This document shows, in pieces, positions 1 through 8,149 of a stretch of 64,000 bases of DNA. The notes beneath the pieces were generated by a model. It worked only from the letters and a program-made list of their open reading frames with translations, was not told the DNA's origin and searched no databases. The stretch is from Pedobacter sp. KBW06 (GTDB lineage: Bacteria > Bacteroidota > Bacteroidia > Sphingobacteriales > Sphingobacteriaceae): positions 1 through 64,000 of the forward strand of contig NZ_QAJL01000002.1 of NCBI RefSeq assembly GCF_003852525.1, read 5' to 3'. Made by a program: the position numbers and the translations under genes. Numbering within the stretch: the stretch's first letter is position 1; every line of letters begins with the position of its first letter.

Positions 1-309
1 ACCATTATAATTGTATCACACCCATAACTGCATGATTTACAGTAAGAAATACTTAAAACTAAATACACAACAACAAAACCCAGCAATAAACAGCCAGTAA
101 AACGCAAGGACAGGATAGAAATTAACCTATATAAAGCGAAAGACAGGACACAAATCCACCTTTATATAGTATATATAAAGAGCGAAACAATCCCAGCTGA
201 TGCAAAACCGGAAAAGGTATACTATAATATACTATATACGTCTTCAACAAAAAAGGGCTGCTAAACCAGCAACCCCAATAGTTCTTAATCCGGTTCAATA
301 TCCAAAATC
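1..309. other. Non-coding left edge with AT-rich repeats
   Basis: I see no convincing gene here. The stretch is AT-rich and holds a perfect 10-bp inverted repeat, CTATATAAAG at 127-136 and CTTTATATAG at 160-169, with a further TATATAAAG copy at 172-180. The right end contains the terminator of the operon that ends at 310. The repeats could be a promoter or operator for a gene left of the window, but that cannot be judged from here. Confidence 0.5.
249..275 (-). terminator. Rho-independent terminator of the GntR/ABC operon
   Basis: Read on the minus strand, GGGTTGC and GCAGCCC form a 7-bp stem (one G-T wobble) around a 7-nt loop, followed directly by a run of six T. It lies about 35 nt after the stop codon at 310 and would end the operon running 3052 to 310. 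Confidence 0.75.
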
Positions 310-1035
310 CTATTTATTGATCCCCCTCAGCATTTCTCCACTCAATGTTACCGTTGCACTGTCTGATAGGTTATAATGAGTTTTAACAATTTTCGGATTC
401 AGAAGTTCGATCTTATTCTTCCCCGGAAGACTAAAATCTGCAAAGGCGATCTGATTAGCAGCATCTACTGTCAAAGTTGCGCCTTCAGATCCAGCCTCCC
501 CTACCCGGGCTTTTAAGGTTGCCAGCTTCACCCCGTCCATGTATATAGTTGTGAACTTTCCTATACCAAGGTTCAGCAAATCTCCCGCCAGGCCTTTAAC
601 CCTGATTTCTCCACTATTATAGAACCACTTTTTCTCCATTTGCTCTTTGTTAAAATAGGATGTCGTGTTAATGGTATTCAGGCTATTTGAAAAAAGAATA
701 ATGTCACCATCACTGGTATTAAAGCCGAGCTCCTTAGCCTCATCAGTCATGTCGATCGTTAGCCTACCTGCTACCTGAGTCACTTTAACCAATTTCCTGA
801 CCTTAGCTCTAATCCATAAACCTTCCTTTGGCCCTCTTTCCACGTTGATATTAAACCTGTTTGCGCAATTAACCTGCAGTTCCGTCAATTCTTTTACATT
901 GCTAAACTCAAGTTCATTGAAACGATCCTTGTAACCACCTTTTTGGTAAGATGCTTTCAAAGAAAAGTTATAGGCAGTCAGCATTGCCAATGAGACAATT
1001 ACCGCCGCAATAATAAATATAGTACTCAATTTCAT
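310..1035 (-). CDS. Exported protein with head-GIN/DUF2807-like beta-helix character
   Basis: The 241-residue product starts with one hydrophobic segment (about residues 5-22), a signal peptide or membrane anchor. The remainder alternates short beta-prone stretches, including RLTIDM, GEIRVKG and ATLTVDA, in the style of the DUF2807 putative auto-transporter adhesin head GIN domain. The assignment rests on this pattern, not on a catalytic motif. It is the last gene of the ABC/GntR operon, 24 nt after the regulator. Proteins of this type are common next to stress-sensing regulators in Bacteroidota, but the role is unknown. An enzyme is unlikely. Confidence 0.7.
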   Translation of the reverse strand: MKLSTIFIIAAVIVSLAMLTAYNFSLKASYQKGGYKDRFNELEFSNVKELTELQVNCANRFNINVERGPKEGLWIRAKVRKLVKVTQVAGRLTIDMTDEAKELGFNTSDGDIILFSNSLNTINTTSYFNKEQMEKKWFYNSGEIRVKGLAGDLLNLGIGKFTTIYMDGVKLATLKARVGEAGSEGATLTVDAANQIAFADFSLPGKNKIELLNPKIVKTHYNLSDSATVTLSGEMLRGINK

Positions 1036-1059
1036 CTTTTCTAATTTTATGTTTAGTAA

Positions 1060-1434
1060 TTATTGCTGATAATGTTCCGACTTAAACTCCTCAAAGCGTT
1101 CTTCTATTTCTTTCATACTGATGTTCAGAAGAAATATGTTTCTAAAAAATTCCGGAAGTTCATTCTTAAGGAAGCGTTCTTTACTGTATGCCTTTATTTT
1201 TTCCTCAGCGTCGGCCGAAATAAAGAAACCTATCCCACGCTTATTCAGAATTACATCTTTATTCTGCAGGAATTCATAAGCCCTGACCACCGTATTCGGA
1301 TTTACCTGTAAGTCCATTGCCAGCTCTCTAACAGAGGGAATCTTCTCATTAACCGGCCACTTACCCAGCATAATATTTTCTCCAACATACGCCGCAATCT
1401 GCAGGTATATCGCTTCATTCTCTCTAAATTCCAT
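1060..1434 (-). CDS. GntR-family transcriptional regulator, YtrA subfamily
   Basis: This 124-residue protein has the winged helix of the GntR family: YLQIA near residue 10, IPSVRELA at about 33-40, and NPNTVVRAYEFLQ as the recognition helix. The tail of only about 45 residues after the DNA-binding domain is the hallmark of the YtrA subfamily, which lacks the large effector domain of FadR or HutC types. It lies 1 nt after the ABC permease gene. A dyad resembling a YtrA operator covers the presumed operon promoter at 3066-3121, so autorepression is likely. In Bacillus the related YtrA controls an ABC transporter induced by cell-wall antibiotics; the same trigger here is only an inference. Confidence 0.93.
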   Translation of the reverse strand: MEFRENEAIYLQIAAYVGENIMLGKWPVNEKIPSVRELAMDLQVNPNTVVRAYEFLQNKDVILNKRGIGFFISADAEEKIKAYSKERFLKNELPEFFRNIFLLNISMKEIEERFEEFKSEHYQQ

Positions 1435-1435
1435 C

Positions 1436-2215
1436 TTAAACCTCTTTTTCTTTTAATTTAAAATAAGCTCCAATCCACAGCAACACCACAATAGTAAAAG
1501 ATAAGCTCAACATCACCGGTCTAATGGAAGGCAATGGATCAACGTTATAATACCGACCTCCTTCTATAATACCTAGGCCTACAAAAGGCACAACTTTTTC
1601 CAGTTTTACATCAAATAATGCAAGTGCTATAGGTTGGTTAACTAAAAAGATCAACGCACTCAGCAAGAATACCACAAAGGCAGTTTTCATAAAATGAATC
1701 TTTTCGAAGAAGATAGCCCCCAGAAAAGCCAGGCTATGGAAAAGCATATAGAATAAAAAGCCGAACCTATACTCCCCTCTTGGCGAAAACACATTCAACA
1801 GCCTAAATTCCTGATCTCTCCAGGACTTACCAATCGTCAAAACAAGAAAGTCTACTACATAAAAACTCAGTAAAAAAACCAGCTGAAAGATTACAAAAGA
1901 GTAAAGCCAGGCCACCAGATACTTTTCAAAAGTAGAAACCGGCAGTGTAAGCATAGAAATTGATTTCCTTTTATCTCCAAAGTCTGCGAAAATTATACTG
2001 GTAAAAATAGAACCTGCGCCCAAAAAGGCAAGCAAAAAAACGGCAAACTGGCCTTTCTCCGAAATGCTCCCTCCGCTTTTATAACAAACAAATCCAAGAC
2101 CCAAAGTGAGCAGAAAAAACAGCACTACTGCAGACAGCAAATAGGTCTTATAATATTCAGTAGTATGTTTACTAAAAAGAAGCGAAAATCTTCGAAAGCT
2201 AAATATATTGTTCAT
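1436..2215 (-). CDS. ABC-2 type transporter permease
   Basis: The 259-residue protein has about six hydrophobic helices, starting with one at residues 25-45 (LLSAVVLFFLLTLGLGF) and ending with one near the C terminus, and no ATPase motifs. It sits between the ATPase gene (6 nt upstream) and the GntR gene (1 nt downstream), so it is almost certainly the membrane subunit of that transporter. A loop of the kind GDKRKSISMLTLPVSTFEKYL is typical of Bacteroidota ABC-2 permeases. The substrate is unknown; antibiotic or peptide detoxification is the usual guess for YtrA-controlled transporters. Confidence 0.85.
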   Translation of the reverse strand: MNNIFSFRRFSLLFSKHTTEYYKTYLLSAVVLFFLLTLGLGFVCYKSGGSISEKGQFAVFLLAFLGAGSIFTSIIFADFGDKRKSISMLTLPVSTFEKYLVAWLYSFVIFQLVFLLSFYVVDFLVLTIGKSWRDQEFRLLNVFSPRGEYRFGFLFYMLFHSLAFLGAIFFEKIHFMKTAFVVFLLSALIFLVNQPIALALFDVKLEKVVPFVGLGIIEGGRYYNVDPLPSIRPVMLSLSFTIVVLLWIGAYFKLKEKEV

Positions 2216-2221
2216 GGGGCG

Positions 2222-3052
2222 TTAGTTTAAAATGTCAGTTACTGATTTTTGACCGCTAATGATGGCATTGAAAAGCATTTCCATATCCACCTTACTAAAA
2301 GTTTCATTATGGTTTTCGCTAATGGTATTGATGCCTATCGCATTTGATTCCTCGTACAGGACCGCAGCTTTGTTGGCCTGCGCAGCCGTAGTAAACTGAA
2401 GGCGTTCGGCAATTTCATCCAGACTACGGTTCAGCACAATCTCCTGCTCGTGTAAAACCAGTACACTGTCGATCAGGCTATCCAGGTCACGGATCTGATG
2501 TGTAGAAATAATGATGCAGCGTTCATCGGTAAGTGCTCCTGCAATGATTTTTCTGAATTTAACCTTGGAAGGGATGTCCAGGCCATTGGTCGGCTCATCC
2601 ATAATCAGCAAAGCTGTATTTGTAGCCAAACCAAAAGCAATCATTACCTTTTTCTGCTGGCCAAAAGACAGTTTACCCAATACGCTGGAAACCGGAACAT
2701 CAAACTCCGCCAGCATTTTAATATACTGTTCTTCATTAAACTTAGGATAGAAATGTCCCGTGCTTCCCGCAAACTGACTGGCAGTAATGGATGGCAAGTG
2801 CATTTCCTCAGGAATAAAGAATAATTCCTGCAAAAAACCTGGTAAACGGTCTGCAGAATGATATCCTTTCAGAGAACAAAGTCCTTCCTGAGGAAAGACC
2901 AGGCCTGCAAGATTTTTAAGGAGGGTTGATTTTCCCGCTCCATTCTTACCCAGAAGACCATAGATATGGCCCATCTGAAGCTTCAGGTTTAGGTTTTTGA
3001 ACAACAGGTTCTTTTTGCTGTATCCAAAAGTTAAGTTGGAGATTTCTATCAT
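2222..3052 (-). CDS. ABC transporter ATP-binding protein
   Basis: The 276-residue ATPase subunit has Walker A GKNGAGKST at about residue 36, signature LSFGQQKK near 128, and Walker B LLIMDEPTNGLD near 150, followed by the switch histidine in IISTHQ. The signature has F in place of the usual second G (LSFGQ), as in many BcrA/YtrB-type ATPases. It is the first gene of the operon; its ATG lies about 36 nt after a predicted start of transcription. The C-terminal 60 residues do not match the core fold and may be a regulatory extension. It would power the permease encoded 6 nt downstream. Confidence 0.92.
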   Translation of the reverse strand: MIEISNLTFGYSKKNLLFKNLNLKLQMGHIYGLLGKNGAGKSTLLKNLAGLVFPQEGLCSLKGYHSADRLPGFLQELFFIPEEMHLPSITASQFAGSTGHFYPKFNEEQYIKMLAEFDVPVSSVLGKLSFGQQKKVMIAFGLATNTALLIMDEPTNGLDIPSKVKFRKIIAGALTDERCIIISTHQIRDLDSLIDSVLVLHEQEIVLNRSLDEIAERLQFTTAAQANKAAVLYEESNAIGINTISENHNETFSKVDMEMLFNAIISGQKSVTDILN

Positions 3053-3065
3053 AGCGTTACAAGTT

Positions 3066-3121
3066 TAGTGTACCACATTACTAGTACACTACAAATGTAT
3101 ACAATAGAATTACTTCTCCAA
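3066..3121 (-). promoter_or_regulatory. Promoter and YtrA-like operator of the ABC/GntR operon
   Basis: On the minus strand a -33 TTG (3119-3121) is followed after 19 nt by the -7 box TACATTTG (3092-3099), matching Bacteroidota TAnnTTTG. Directly downstream is the perfect dyad TAGTGTAC-N10-GTACACTA (3066-3091). It contains AGTGTA-N12-TACACT, very close to the AGTGTA/TACACT inverted repeat known for Bacillus YtrA. The dyad would cover the start of transcription, a good position for repression by the GntR protein of the operon. Confidence 0.7.
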
Positions 3122-3126
3122 ATATT

Positions 3127-4857
3127 TTATGCTTTTTTTATTTTCCAGCCACCCAATTGCTGCTGAATTCCCCACAGGTGATGATATAAACCTTGCTTTT
3201 CCATCAGGTGCAAATGGGTTCCCTGTTCCGCTAAAGCACCCTCTTTAAGGACAAGAATCTGATCTGCGTTTCTGATAGTCGCCAGTTTATGTGCCACAAC
3301 GATCACTGTTTTATTCTTTACCAGCTCCTGAATCGCCTTCTGAATGTGAATTTCATTTTCAGGATCCAGAGAAGCGGTTGCCTCATCCAGCAAAACAATT
3401 GGCGCATCCTTTAATAAGGCCCTTGCTATGCTGATGCGTTGCTTCTGTCCGCCTGAAAGTTGATTTCCCCCCTCGCCGGTTCTCGCCTGAAGCCCACCGG
3501 GCAATTCCCAGGCAAAATCAAGCACCTGCGCTAAATCTGCAGCCCGGATCACCTCTTCTTCAGTGGCATCCATTTTTCCAAAACGAATGTTGTTATAGAT
3601 ACTGTCGTCAAATAAATAAACGTCCTGAAAGACCTCACTGATGAGTTTATAAACCTCGCCCGGCTCCATATCCTTCACATCTACCCCACCAATTTTTACG
3701 GTTCCTTTTTGGCTGTCCCAGAAACGGGCGATCAGGGCCGTCACAGTGGTCTTCCCGGAACCGGAAGGCCCAACCAGTGCCATCATGCTATTTTCTTCTA
3801 CACGGAAGGAAACCTGACGAAGGACCTCCTTACCTTCCTGATAAGCAAAAGAAACATCCTCAAAAGAGATCTCATATCCATCAGGCCTGCGTTTTGTTCC
3901 TGCACTTTGCTCCGGAATCTGAAGCACTTCTATTACCCTGCTCAAACTAATGTTCATATAACGGAGGACCACATAATCGACCAAAACGATTTTCAAAGGC
4001 TCATATAACCGGTAACCAATAATCAAAAAGGTAATCAGTGCAGGCGCAGCCAGACTTCCATGTGCAAAAAAGGTAACCGCAATTCCCAACATCAAGAGGA
4101 AGAACAGCTCCAGTACCAAACCACCGGTCAAAACAAAAGGCCCCGGAATGGCTTCTGTACGGATACTCGCTTTTCGAAAATCGTTGAGCGCTTTATCCAG
4201 ACTACCAAAACGGACACCGGTCATTCCAAATGATTTGATGTGACGGATGCCTTGTACATACTCCAGGAAACGGGCACCAATTGCATTCCTCGCTTCTACA
4301 TGTTTCCCACCCTCCTGAACGATCAGGTAATTAGAAATCCTGATCATTAACCAGCAAAGCGGAAGTGCGGCCAGTAAAACAAGCGCCAACCGCCAGTCCG
4401 TTAGAAATAAGAATACCGAAATGATGACTGTAGCAAAAAATGCGGCCGCCATATTCCCTATGGTATGTCCAAAAATCATCTCAAAATTAGCCACATCCTG
4501 AAGCACCACCGATGCCAGATCGCCAGGATCACGCTGTTTAAATGTCCCCATAGACAAACGCTGAAGGTGGTTGCCCAAACGGATGCGCAGGTTCGTCGAC
4601 AAAGTATAGGTCATGGTATTCGTTCCCACAATTGTTTTTACCGAAACAAACAATTGCAGCAGCAGCAGGACCAGCATGATCCATATATAAGTCCACAGTC
4701 TCCCCTGATTTATTTCAGCCGAAAACAACTCCTGGACAATCAGCAACAAAAAGCCCGTAGGAACCGCAATAAACAGGCTGTGCAATAGCTCCAGCAGAAT
4801 GTTCTTACGAACCATGGCCGGTGCCGTCTTAAAGACGAAGAAAATATTTTTTATCAT
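3127..4857 (-). CDS. ABC transporter, fused permease and ATPase (YbtQ/IrtB-like)
   Basis: The 576-residue half-transporter has an N-terminal exporter-fold membrane domain (about residues 15-310, six helices) and a C-terminal ATPase with Walker A GPSGSGKTT (about 367), Q-loop FQDVYLF, signature LSGGQKQR and Walker B IVLLDEATASLD. It lies 1 nt after a second half-transporter, so the two probably form a heterodimer. Pairs of this kind beside an AraC/PchR-like regulator resemble YbtP/YbtQ and IrtA/IrtB, which import iron-siderophores despite an exporter fold. Export of a small molecule is the alternative. No siderophore synthesis gene or TonB receptor is in view. Confidence 0.88.
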   Translation of the reverse strand: MIKNIFFVFKTAPAMVRKNILLELLHSLFIAVPTGFLLLIVQELFSAEINQGRLWTYIWIMLVLLLLQLFVSVKTIVGTNTMTYTLSTNLRIRLGNHLQRLSMGTFKQRDPGDLASVVLQDVANFEMIFGHTIGNMAAAFFATVIISVFLFLTDWRLALVLLAALPLCWLMIRISNYLIVQEGGKHVEARNAIGARFLEYVQGIRHIKSFGMTGVRFGSLDKALNDFRKASIRTEAIPGPFVLTGGLVLELFFLLMLGIAVTFFAHGSLAAPALITFLIIGYRLYEPLKIVLVDYVVLRYMNISLSRVIEVLQIPEQSAGTKRRPDGYEISFEDVSFAYQEGKEVLRQVSFRVEENSMMALVGPSGSGKTTVTALIARFWDSQKGTVKIGGVDVKDMEPGEVYKLISEVFQDVYLFDDSIYNNIRFGKMDATEEEVIRAADLAQVLDFAWELPGGLQARTGEGGNQLSGGQKQRISIARALLKDAPIVLLDEATASLDPENEIHIQKAIQELVKNKTVIVVAHKLATIRNADQILVLKEGALAEQGTHLHLMEKQGLYHHLWGIQQQLGGWKIKKA

Positions 4858-4858
4858 T

Positions 4859-6631
4859 TTATTTTAGACTAGATACTTGTTCTGTAATCGTAAATTCTTT
4901 AGCGCGGGTATGCGCATTCCACATGTTAAGGTACAGCGGACAATCTTCCAGCAGGTCTTCATGTTTCCCGATCCCAACGGCCCTCCCTTGTTTCATCACC
5001 ACAATCTGATCACAGCTCGTGATCGTGCTTAGCCTGTGGGCGATGACGATCACCGTTTTATTCCCGATCAGTTGATTAAAAGCCTGCTGGATGAGGTATT
5101 CATTTTCGGGATCACTAAAAGCAGTGGCTTCATCCAGAATAAGAATCGGCGAATCCTTGAGGATCGCCCTGGCCAGCTGAATCCGTTGCTGCTCTCCACC
5201 ACTCAAATGCACTCCGTTTTCACCCCAAAGGGTCTCATAACCTTGTGGCATATTTTCAATAAAGCCATGACACCGGGCTGCAATGGCCGCATCCATGATT
5301 TCCTGTTTCGTCTTCTCCATTCCCATCCTGATGTTTTCATAAATTGTTTGCTGAAACATAAAACTATCCTGGAAGACAAACGAGACCTGTTTCATCAGTT
5401 CTTCGGGTTTCAGCGTTCTGATGTCCGTTCCCCCAATGAAAATACAACCATCCTGAGCATCCCAAAAACGGGCAACCAGTTGTGCCGCTGTAGATTTCCC
5501 CGAGCCCGAGGGGCCAACCAAGGCCGTAATACTTCCCTGCGGAACACAGAAACTGAGCCGGTCTACTGCTTTCCCCTGACCCTCATAGCTGAAGGAAACT
5601 TCATTAAATTCGATGTTAAAGTCGCCGGCCAGTTTTTCATTTCCCGGAGTTTCCTGTTCCTGACTAAACAGGATTTCATCAAGACGTTTCACGCCATGGT
5701 TAATCATCGACAATTGAGAACCCAGATTGCTCAATGCAAACAAAGGACGGATATAGCCCACGCCAAGGATCAGAAATAAAAACAAAACGGAAAGACTTAC
5801 ACCCCCTGCAAAATACAGGTAGAAGCCCAATGCCAGAACTGGCAGGGAAGCATTGCTGATAAAACTGATAAACACCCCAAAAGCCGGGGAAGAGCTCCGG
5901 ATATAAGCCATTACCATTTCCCTGAAGCGATAAACAGAACCACTATATTTACCAAAGCTATCCGCGGTATGTCCGAAAATTTTAATCACCGGCATTGCCC
6001 TCACAAATTCCACAATCCCGGAATTCATTCCTTCCAGGGAATAGTGATAGTCAGACAGGACTTTGTTTCTTTTCTTATTGAACATGATGGGCATAATGAT
6101 GGCCAGCAGCACCACAGGCAGACAACTGCTTAAAGCCAGAAGCCAGTTTACGCTAAACAAATAGATCAGTGTAACCAGGGGCAATGCAATGCCTTTTACA
6201 AAATCAGGAATGCTGTGTGCGATAAAGTTTTCTATCCGCTCCACGTCGTCGGCCATGATTTTCTTCAATGCCCCGGAATTGTTCTTATTGATAAAGCCCA
6301 ATGGCAACCGGCCCAGCTTTTCGGCCATCTGCCTGCGCAGTTCATAGAGTATATTGAATGCAGCCACATGCGAGGCCATTCCTGAAGCATACAACAAAGC
6401 ATAAGCAGCAATCAATGCGAACACCGCCTTCTGTAAATAGGAAATAACCAGCGCCGTATTTACCGGAGGGGCTAACATCGCCTGAATAATATAATATATC
6501 AATACATAAGGTATTACTGCCAATAAAACATGGATGACCGCAAGTACTGCGGATAACATCAGGAGTCTCTTTTCTTTCCCGGCAATTTGCAATAACCTGC
6601 CAATGCCGCTTTTAGGTGTTTTCGTTTTCAT
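4859..6631 (-). CDS. ABC transporter, fused permease and ATPase (YbtP/IrtA-like)
   Basis: The 590-residue half-transporter has six membrane helices (about residues 20-310) and an ATPase domain with Walker A GPSGSGKST (about 374), signature LSGGEQQR and Walker B LILDEATAFSDPENE. The DEATAF-DPENE variant is typical of the YbtP/IrtA side of siderophore transporters. It is the first gene of a two-gene unit, 1 nt before its partner, and diverges from an AraC-family gene; the 138-nt gap between them holds a palindrome over a promoter box. A heterodimeric, iron-regulated transporter is the best reading. Confidence 0.88.
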   Translation of the reverse strand: MKTKTPKSGIGRLLQIAGKEKRLLMLSAVLAVIHVLLAVIPYVLIYYIIQAMLAPPVNTALVISYLQKAVFALIAAYALLYASGMASHVAAFNILYELRRQMAEKLGRLPLGFINKNNSGALKKIMADDVERIENFIAHSIPDFVKGIALPLVTLIYLFSVNWLLALSSCLPVVLLAIIMPIMFNKKRNKVLSDYHYSLEGMNSGIVEFVRAMPVIKIFGHTADSFGKYSGSVYRFREMVMAYIRSSSPAFGVFISFISNASLPVLALGFYLYFAGGVSLSVLFLFLILGVGYIRPLFALSNLGSQLSMINHGVKRLDEILFSQEQETPGNEKLAGDFNIEFNEVSFSYEGQGKAVDRLSFCVPQGSITALVGPSGSGKSTAAQLVARFWDAQDGCIFIGGTDIRTLKPEELMKQVSFVFQDSFMFQQTIYENIRMGMEKTKQEIMDAAIAARCHGFIENMPQGYETLWGENGVHLSGGEQQRIQLARAILKDSPILILDEATAFSDPENEYLIQQAFNQLIGNKTVIVIAHRLSTITSCDQIVVMKQGRAVGIGKHEDLLEDCPLYLNMWNAHTRAKEFTITEQVSSLK

Positions 6632-6689
6632 TCCAATCCTTTTAAACCTGTCAGCATTAAAGATTATTTATACTTCTTCTAAATAATAC

Positions 6690-6704
6690 TAACTTTGTAC
6701 AAAG
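6690..6704. promoter_or_regulatory. Promoter box overlapping a 12-bp palindrome between divergent operons
   Basis: TAACTTTG (6690-6697) matches the TAnnTTTG -7 box for the plus-strand AraC gene. It overlaps the perfect palindrome CTTTGTACAAAG (6693-6704), whose other half gives CATCTTTG on the minus strand, one base from the same consensus. It could be a shared divergent promoter or an operator. I do not see a clear -33 TTG at the right distance. Confidence 0.5.
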
Positions 6705-6769
6705 ATGGGCTCATCTTTAAAAGAACTTTTACACCAGGAGGATAACTTTTAACACAAAAAGGATTAATT

Positions 6770-7762
6770 ATGGGAATGAGCGTATGTGATGAACATGGAA
6801 GATGGACTGACTTTGGCGGCACCATCCAGAACTTCGACCCCAGCACCCCTTCGATAACAGAATTAAGGGAGAAATACCAGCTTCCTTTCGGGGATGTGGA
6901 ATTGGTTCATTTGTCTTTACCACACATTCATATTATATATGGCGACATGTCACTGAAGAAGCATCAGGTCCGTTTTCGTTCGGTAGACATGCCGGAGTAT
7001 GTAGAACTACACTTTTCATTATCCGGCGGAAGCCTGATTGAAAACCATGCGAACGGCCGCAAATATGAATTCAGTGCCCTGCAACACAACATCGTCTATA
7101 CCCAGGATTTTGACGGGGTCGGTCAGTATAAAAACAATCAACCCTATAAATTCTTTGAGGTACACTTCGCCCGGGAATACTTCCTACAGCTGGTCAAAGA
7201 CAGTACCGGCGCTTTAAATGACTTTTGTGAAGATGTAGACCAGCAGAAATGCACCAACCTCTCCGAAAACAACCTGAGCATCACCTTCGCCATGCAGCAA
7301 TGCATTTCTGACATTATGAACTCCACTGTTCAGGGGAGCCTGAAATTATTATTTCTACAATCCAAATGCATAGAGCTTCTTAGCCTGCAAGTTGAGACCT
7401 TTGAAAACGCTTCCACACGTTCGCAGCGGTCGGTACTCCGGTCTTCTTATGAGAAAGATTGTGTTCAGCAGGCAAAGGTTTACCTGAACCAAAATATTGA
7501 TAAAACGCCAACATTATCGGAACTTTCAAAAATTGCGGGGATCAACGAATTCAAGCTTAAAAACGGATTTAAGGAACTCTTTGACACGACTGTTTTCGGA
7601 TACCTGAGCGAGATCAGGTTACTCGAAGCAAAAGAACAACTGCGCTCAGGAAAAGCCATTAAAGTAATTTCAGACAACCTCGGCTATTCCTCAGTTCAAC
7701 ATTTCGGTACTGCTTTCCGGAAAAAATTCGGAATTTCACCAGGCAAAATGAAACTGAACTAA
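6770..7762 (+). CDS. AraC-family transcriptional regulator, PchR-like
   Basis: The 330-residue protein has a variable N-terminal sensing half and a C-terminal AraC/XylS domain (about residues 225-328) with two helix-turn-helices. The first carries TLSELSKIAGI and LKNGFKELF; the second ends with GYSSVQHFGTAFRKKFGISP. LKNGFKELF followed by GYLSEIRL is typical of the PchR/YbtA group, which sense iron-siderophores and switch on uptake. Divergence from a YbtP/YbtQ-like transporter supports this. An AGGAGG-like stretch lies about 30 nt upstream, too far to be the ribosome site; a second ATG at 6776 is an alternative start. Confidence 0.9.
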   Translation: MGMSVCDEHGRWTDFGGTIQNFDPSTPSITELREKYQLPFGDVELVHLSLPHIHIIYGDMSLKKHQVRFRSVDMPEYVELHFSLSGGSLIENHANGRKYEFSALQHNIVYTQDFDGVGQYKNNQPYKFFEVHFAREYFLQLVKDSTGALNDFCEDVDQQKCTNLSENNLSITFAMQQCISDIMNSTVQGSLKLLFLQSKCIELLSLQVETFENASTRSQRSVLRSSYEKDCVQQAKVYLNQNIDKTPTLSELSKIAGINEFKLKNGFKELFDTTVFGYLSEIRLLEAKEQLRSGKAIKVISDNLGYSSVQHFGTAFRKKFGISPGKMKLN

Positions 7763-7764
7763 GG

Positions 7765-8127
7765 ATGGAATATTCAGATAAAGCCATAGCAGATTTTCTG
7801 CAAAACAAATCAGCAGCGAGCATTGCCCTTTTCGAGGCACTGGTTGCTGCTTTCAAAGAAATCGGACCTGTGGAATTCCATGCAGCAAAAACCATGATTG
7901 CTTTTTCCGCGAAGATCAATTTCGCCTACGTGATACAAATGGGGAAAGATTTTATAGACATCGTACTCCCGTTTAAGCAGCCTTACGAGGACAACTTATG
8001 CTTTCGAAAGATCAAAGCTGTACCGGGCAGTGACGATTACAACCATCACCTGCGCATTTACCTGCCTGAGGACTTAAACGAAGAAGTACTCAGTTACCTC
8101 CGGATGGCCTATGAAAAGGGAAAATAA
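7765..8127 (+). CDS. DUF5655 domain-containing protein
   Basis: The 120-residue cytoplasmic protein fits the DUF5655 family in length and pattern: FLQNKSAASIALFEALVAAF at the start, then HAAKTMIAFSAKINFAYV and a C-terminal YLRMAYEKG helix. Its ATG follows the stop of the AraC gene after 2 nt, so the two are co-transcribed. The family's function is not known; members often resemble transport or nucleic-acid-associated small domains. Nothing in the sequence indicates an enzyme. Confidence 0.85.
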   Translation: MEYSDKAIADFLQNKSAASIALFEALVAAFKEIGPVEFHAAKTMIAFSAKINFAYVIQMGKDFIDIVLPFKQPYEDNLCFRKIKAVPGSDDYNHHLRIYLPEDLNEEVLSYLRMAYEKGK

Positions 8128-8131
8128 AAAG

Positions 8132-8149
8132 CCTGCCATCTAAGGCAGG
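8132..8149 (-). terminator. Terminator at the convergent end of bglX and the DUF5655 gene
   Basis: CCTGCC and GGCAGG form a 6-bp stem with the loop ATCTAA. On the minus strand it is followed by CTTTTTATTTT. The stem overlaps the stop codon of the minus-strand glucosidase gene at 8140-8142. It may also act weakly on the plus strand. Confidence 0.6.
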
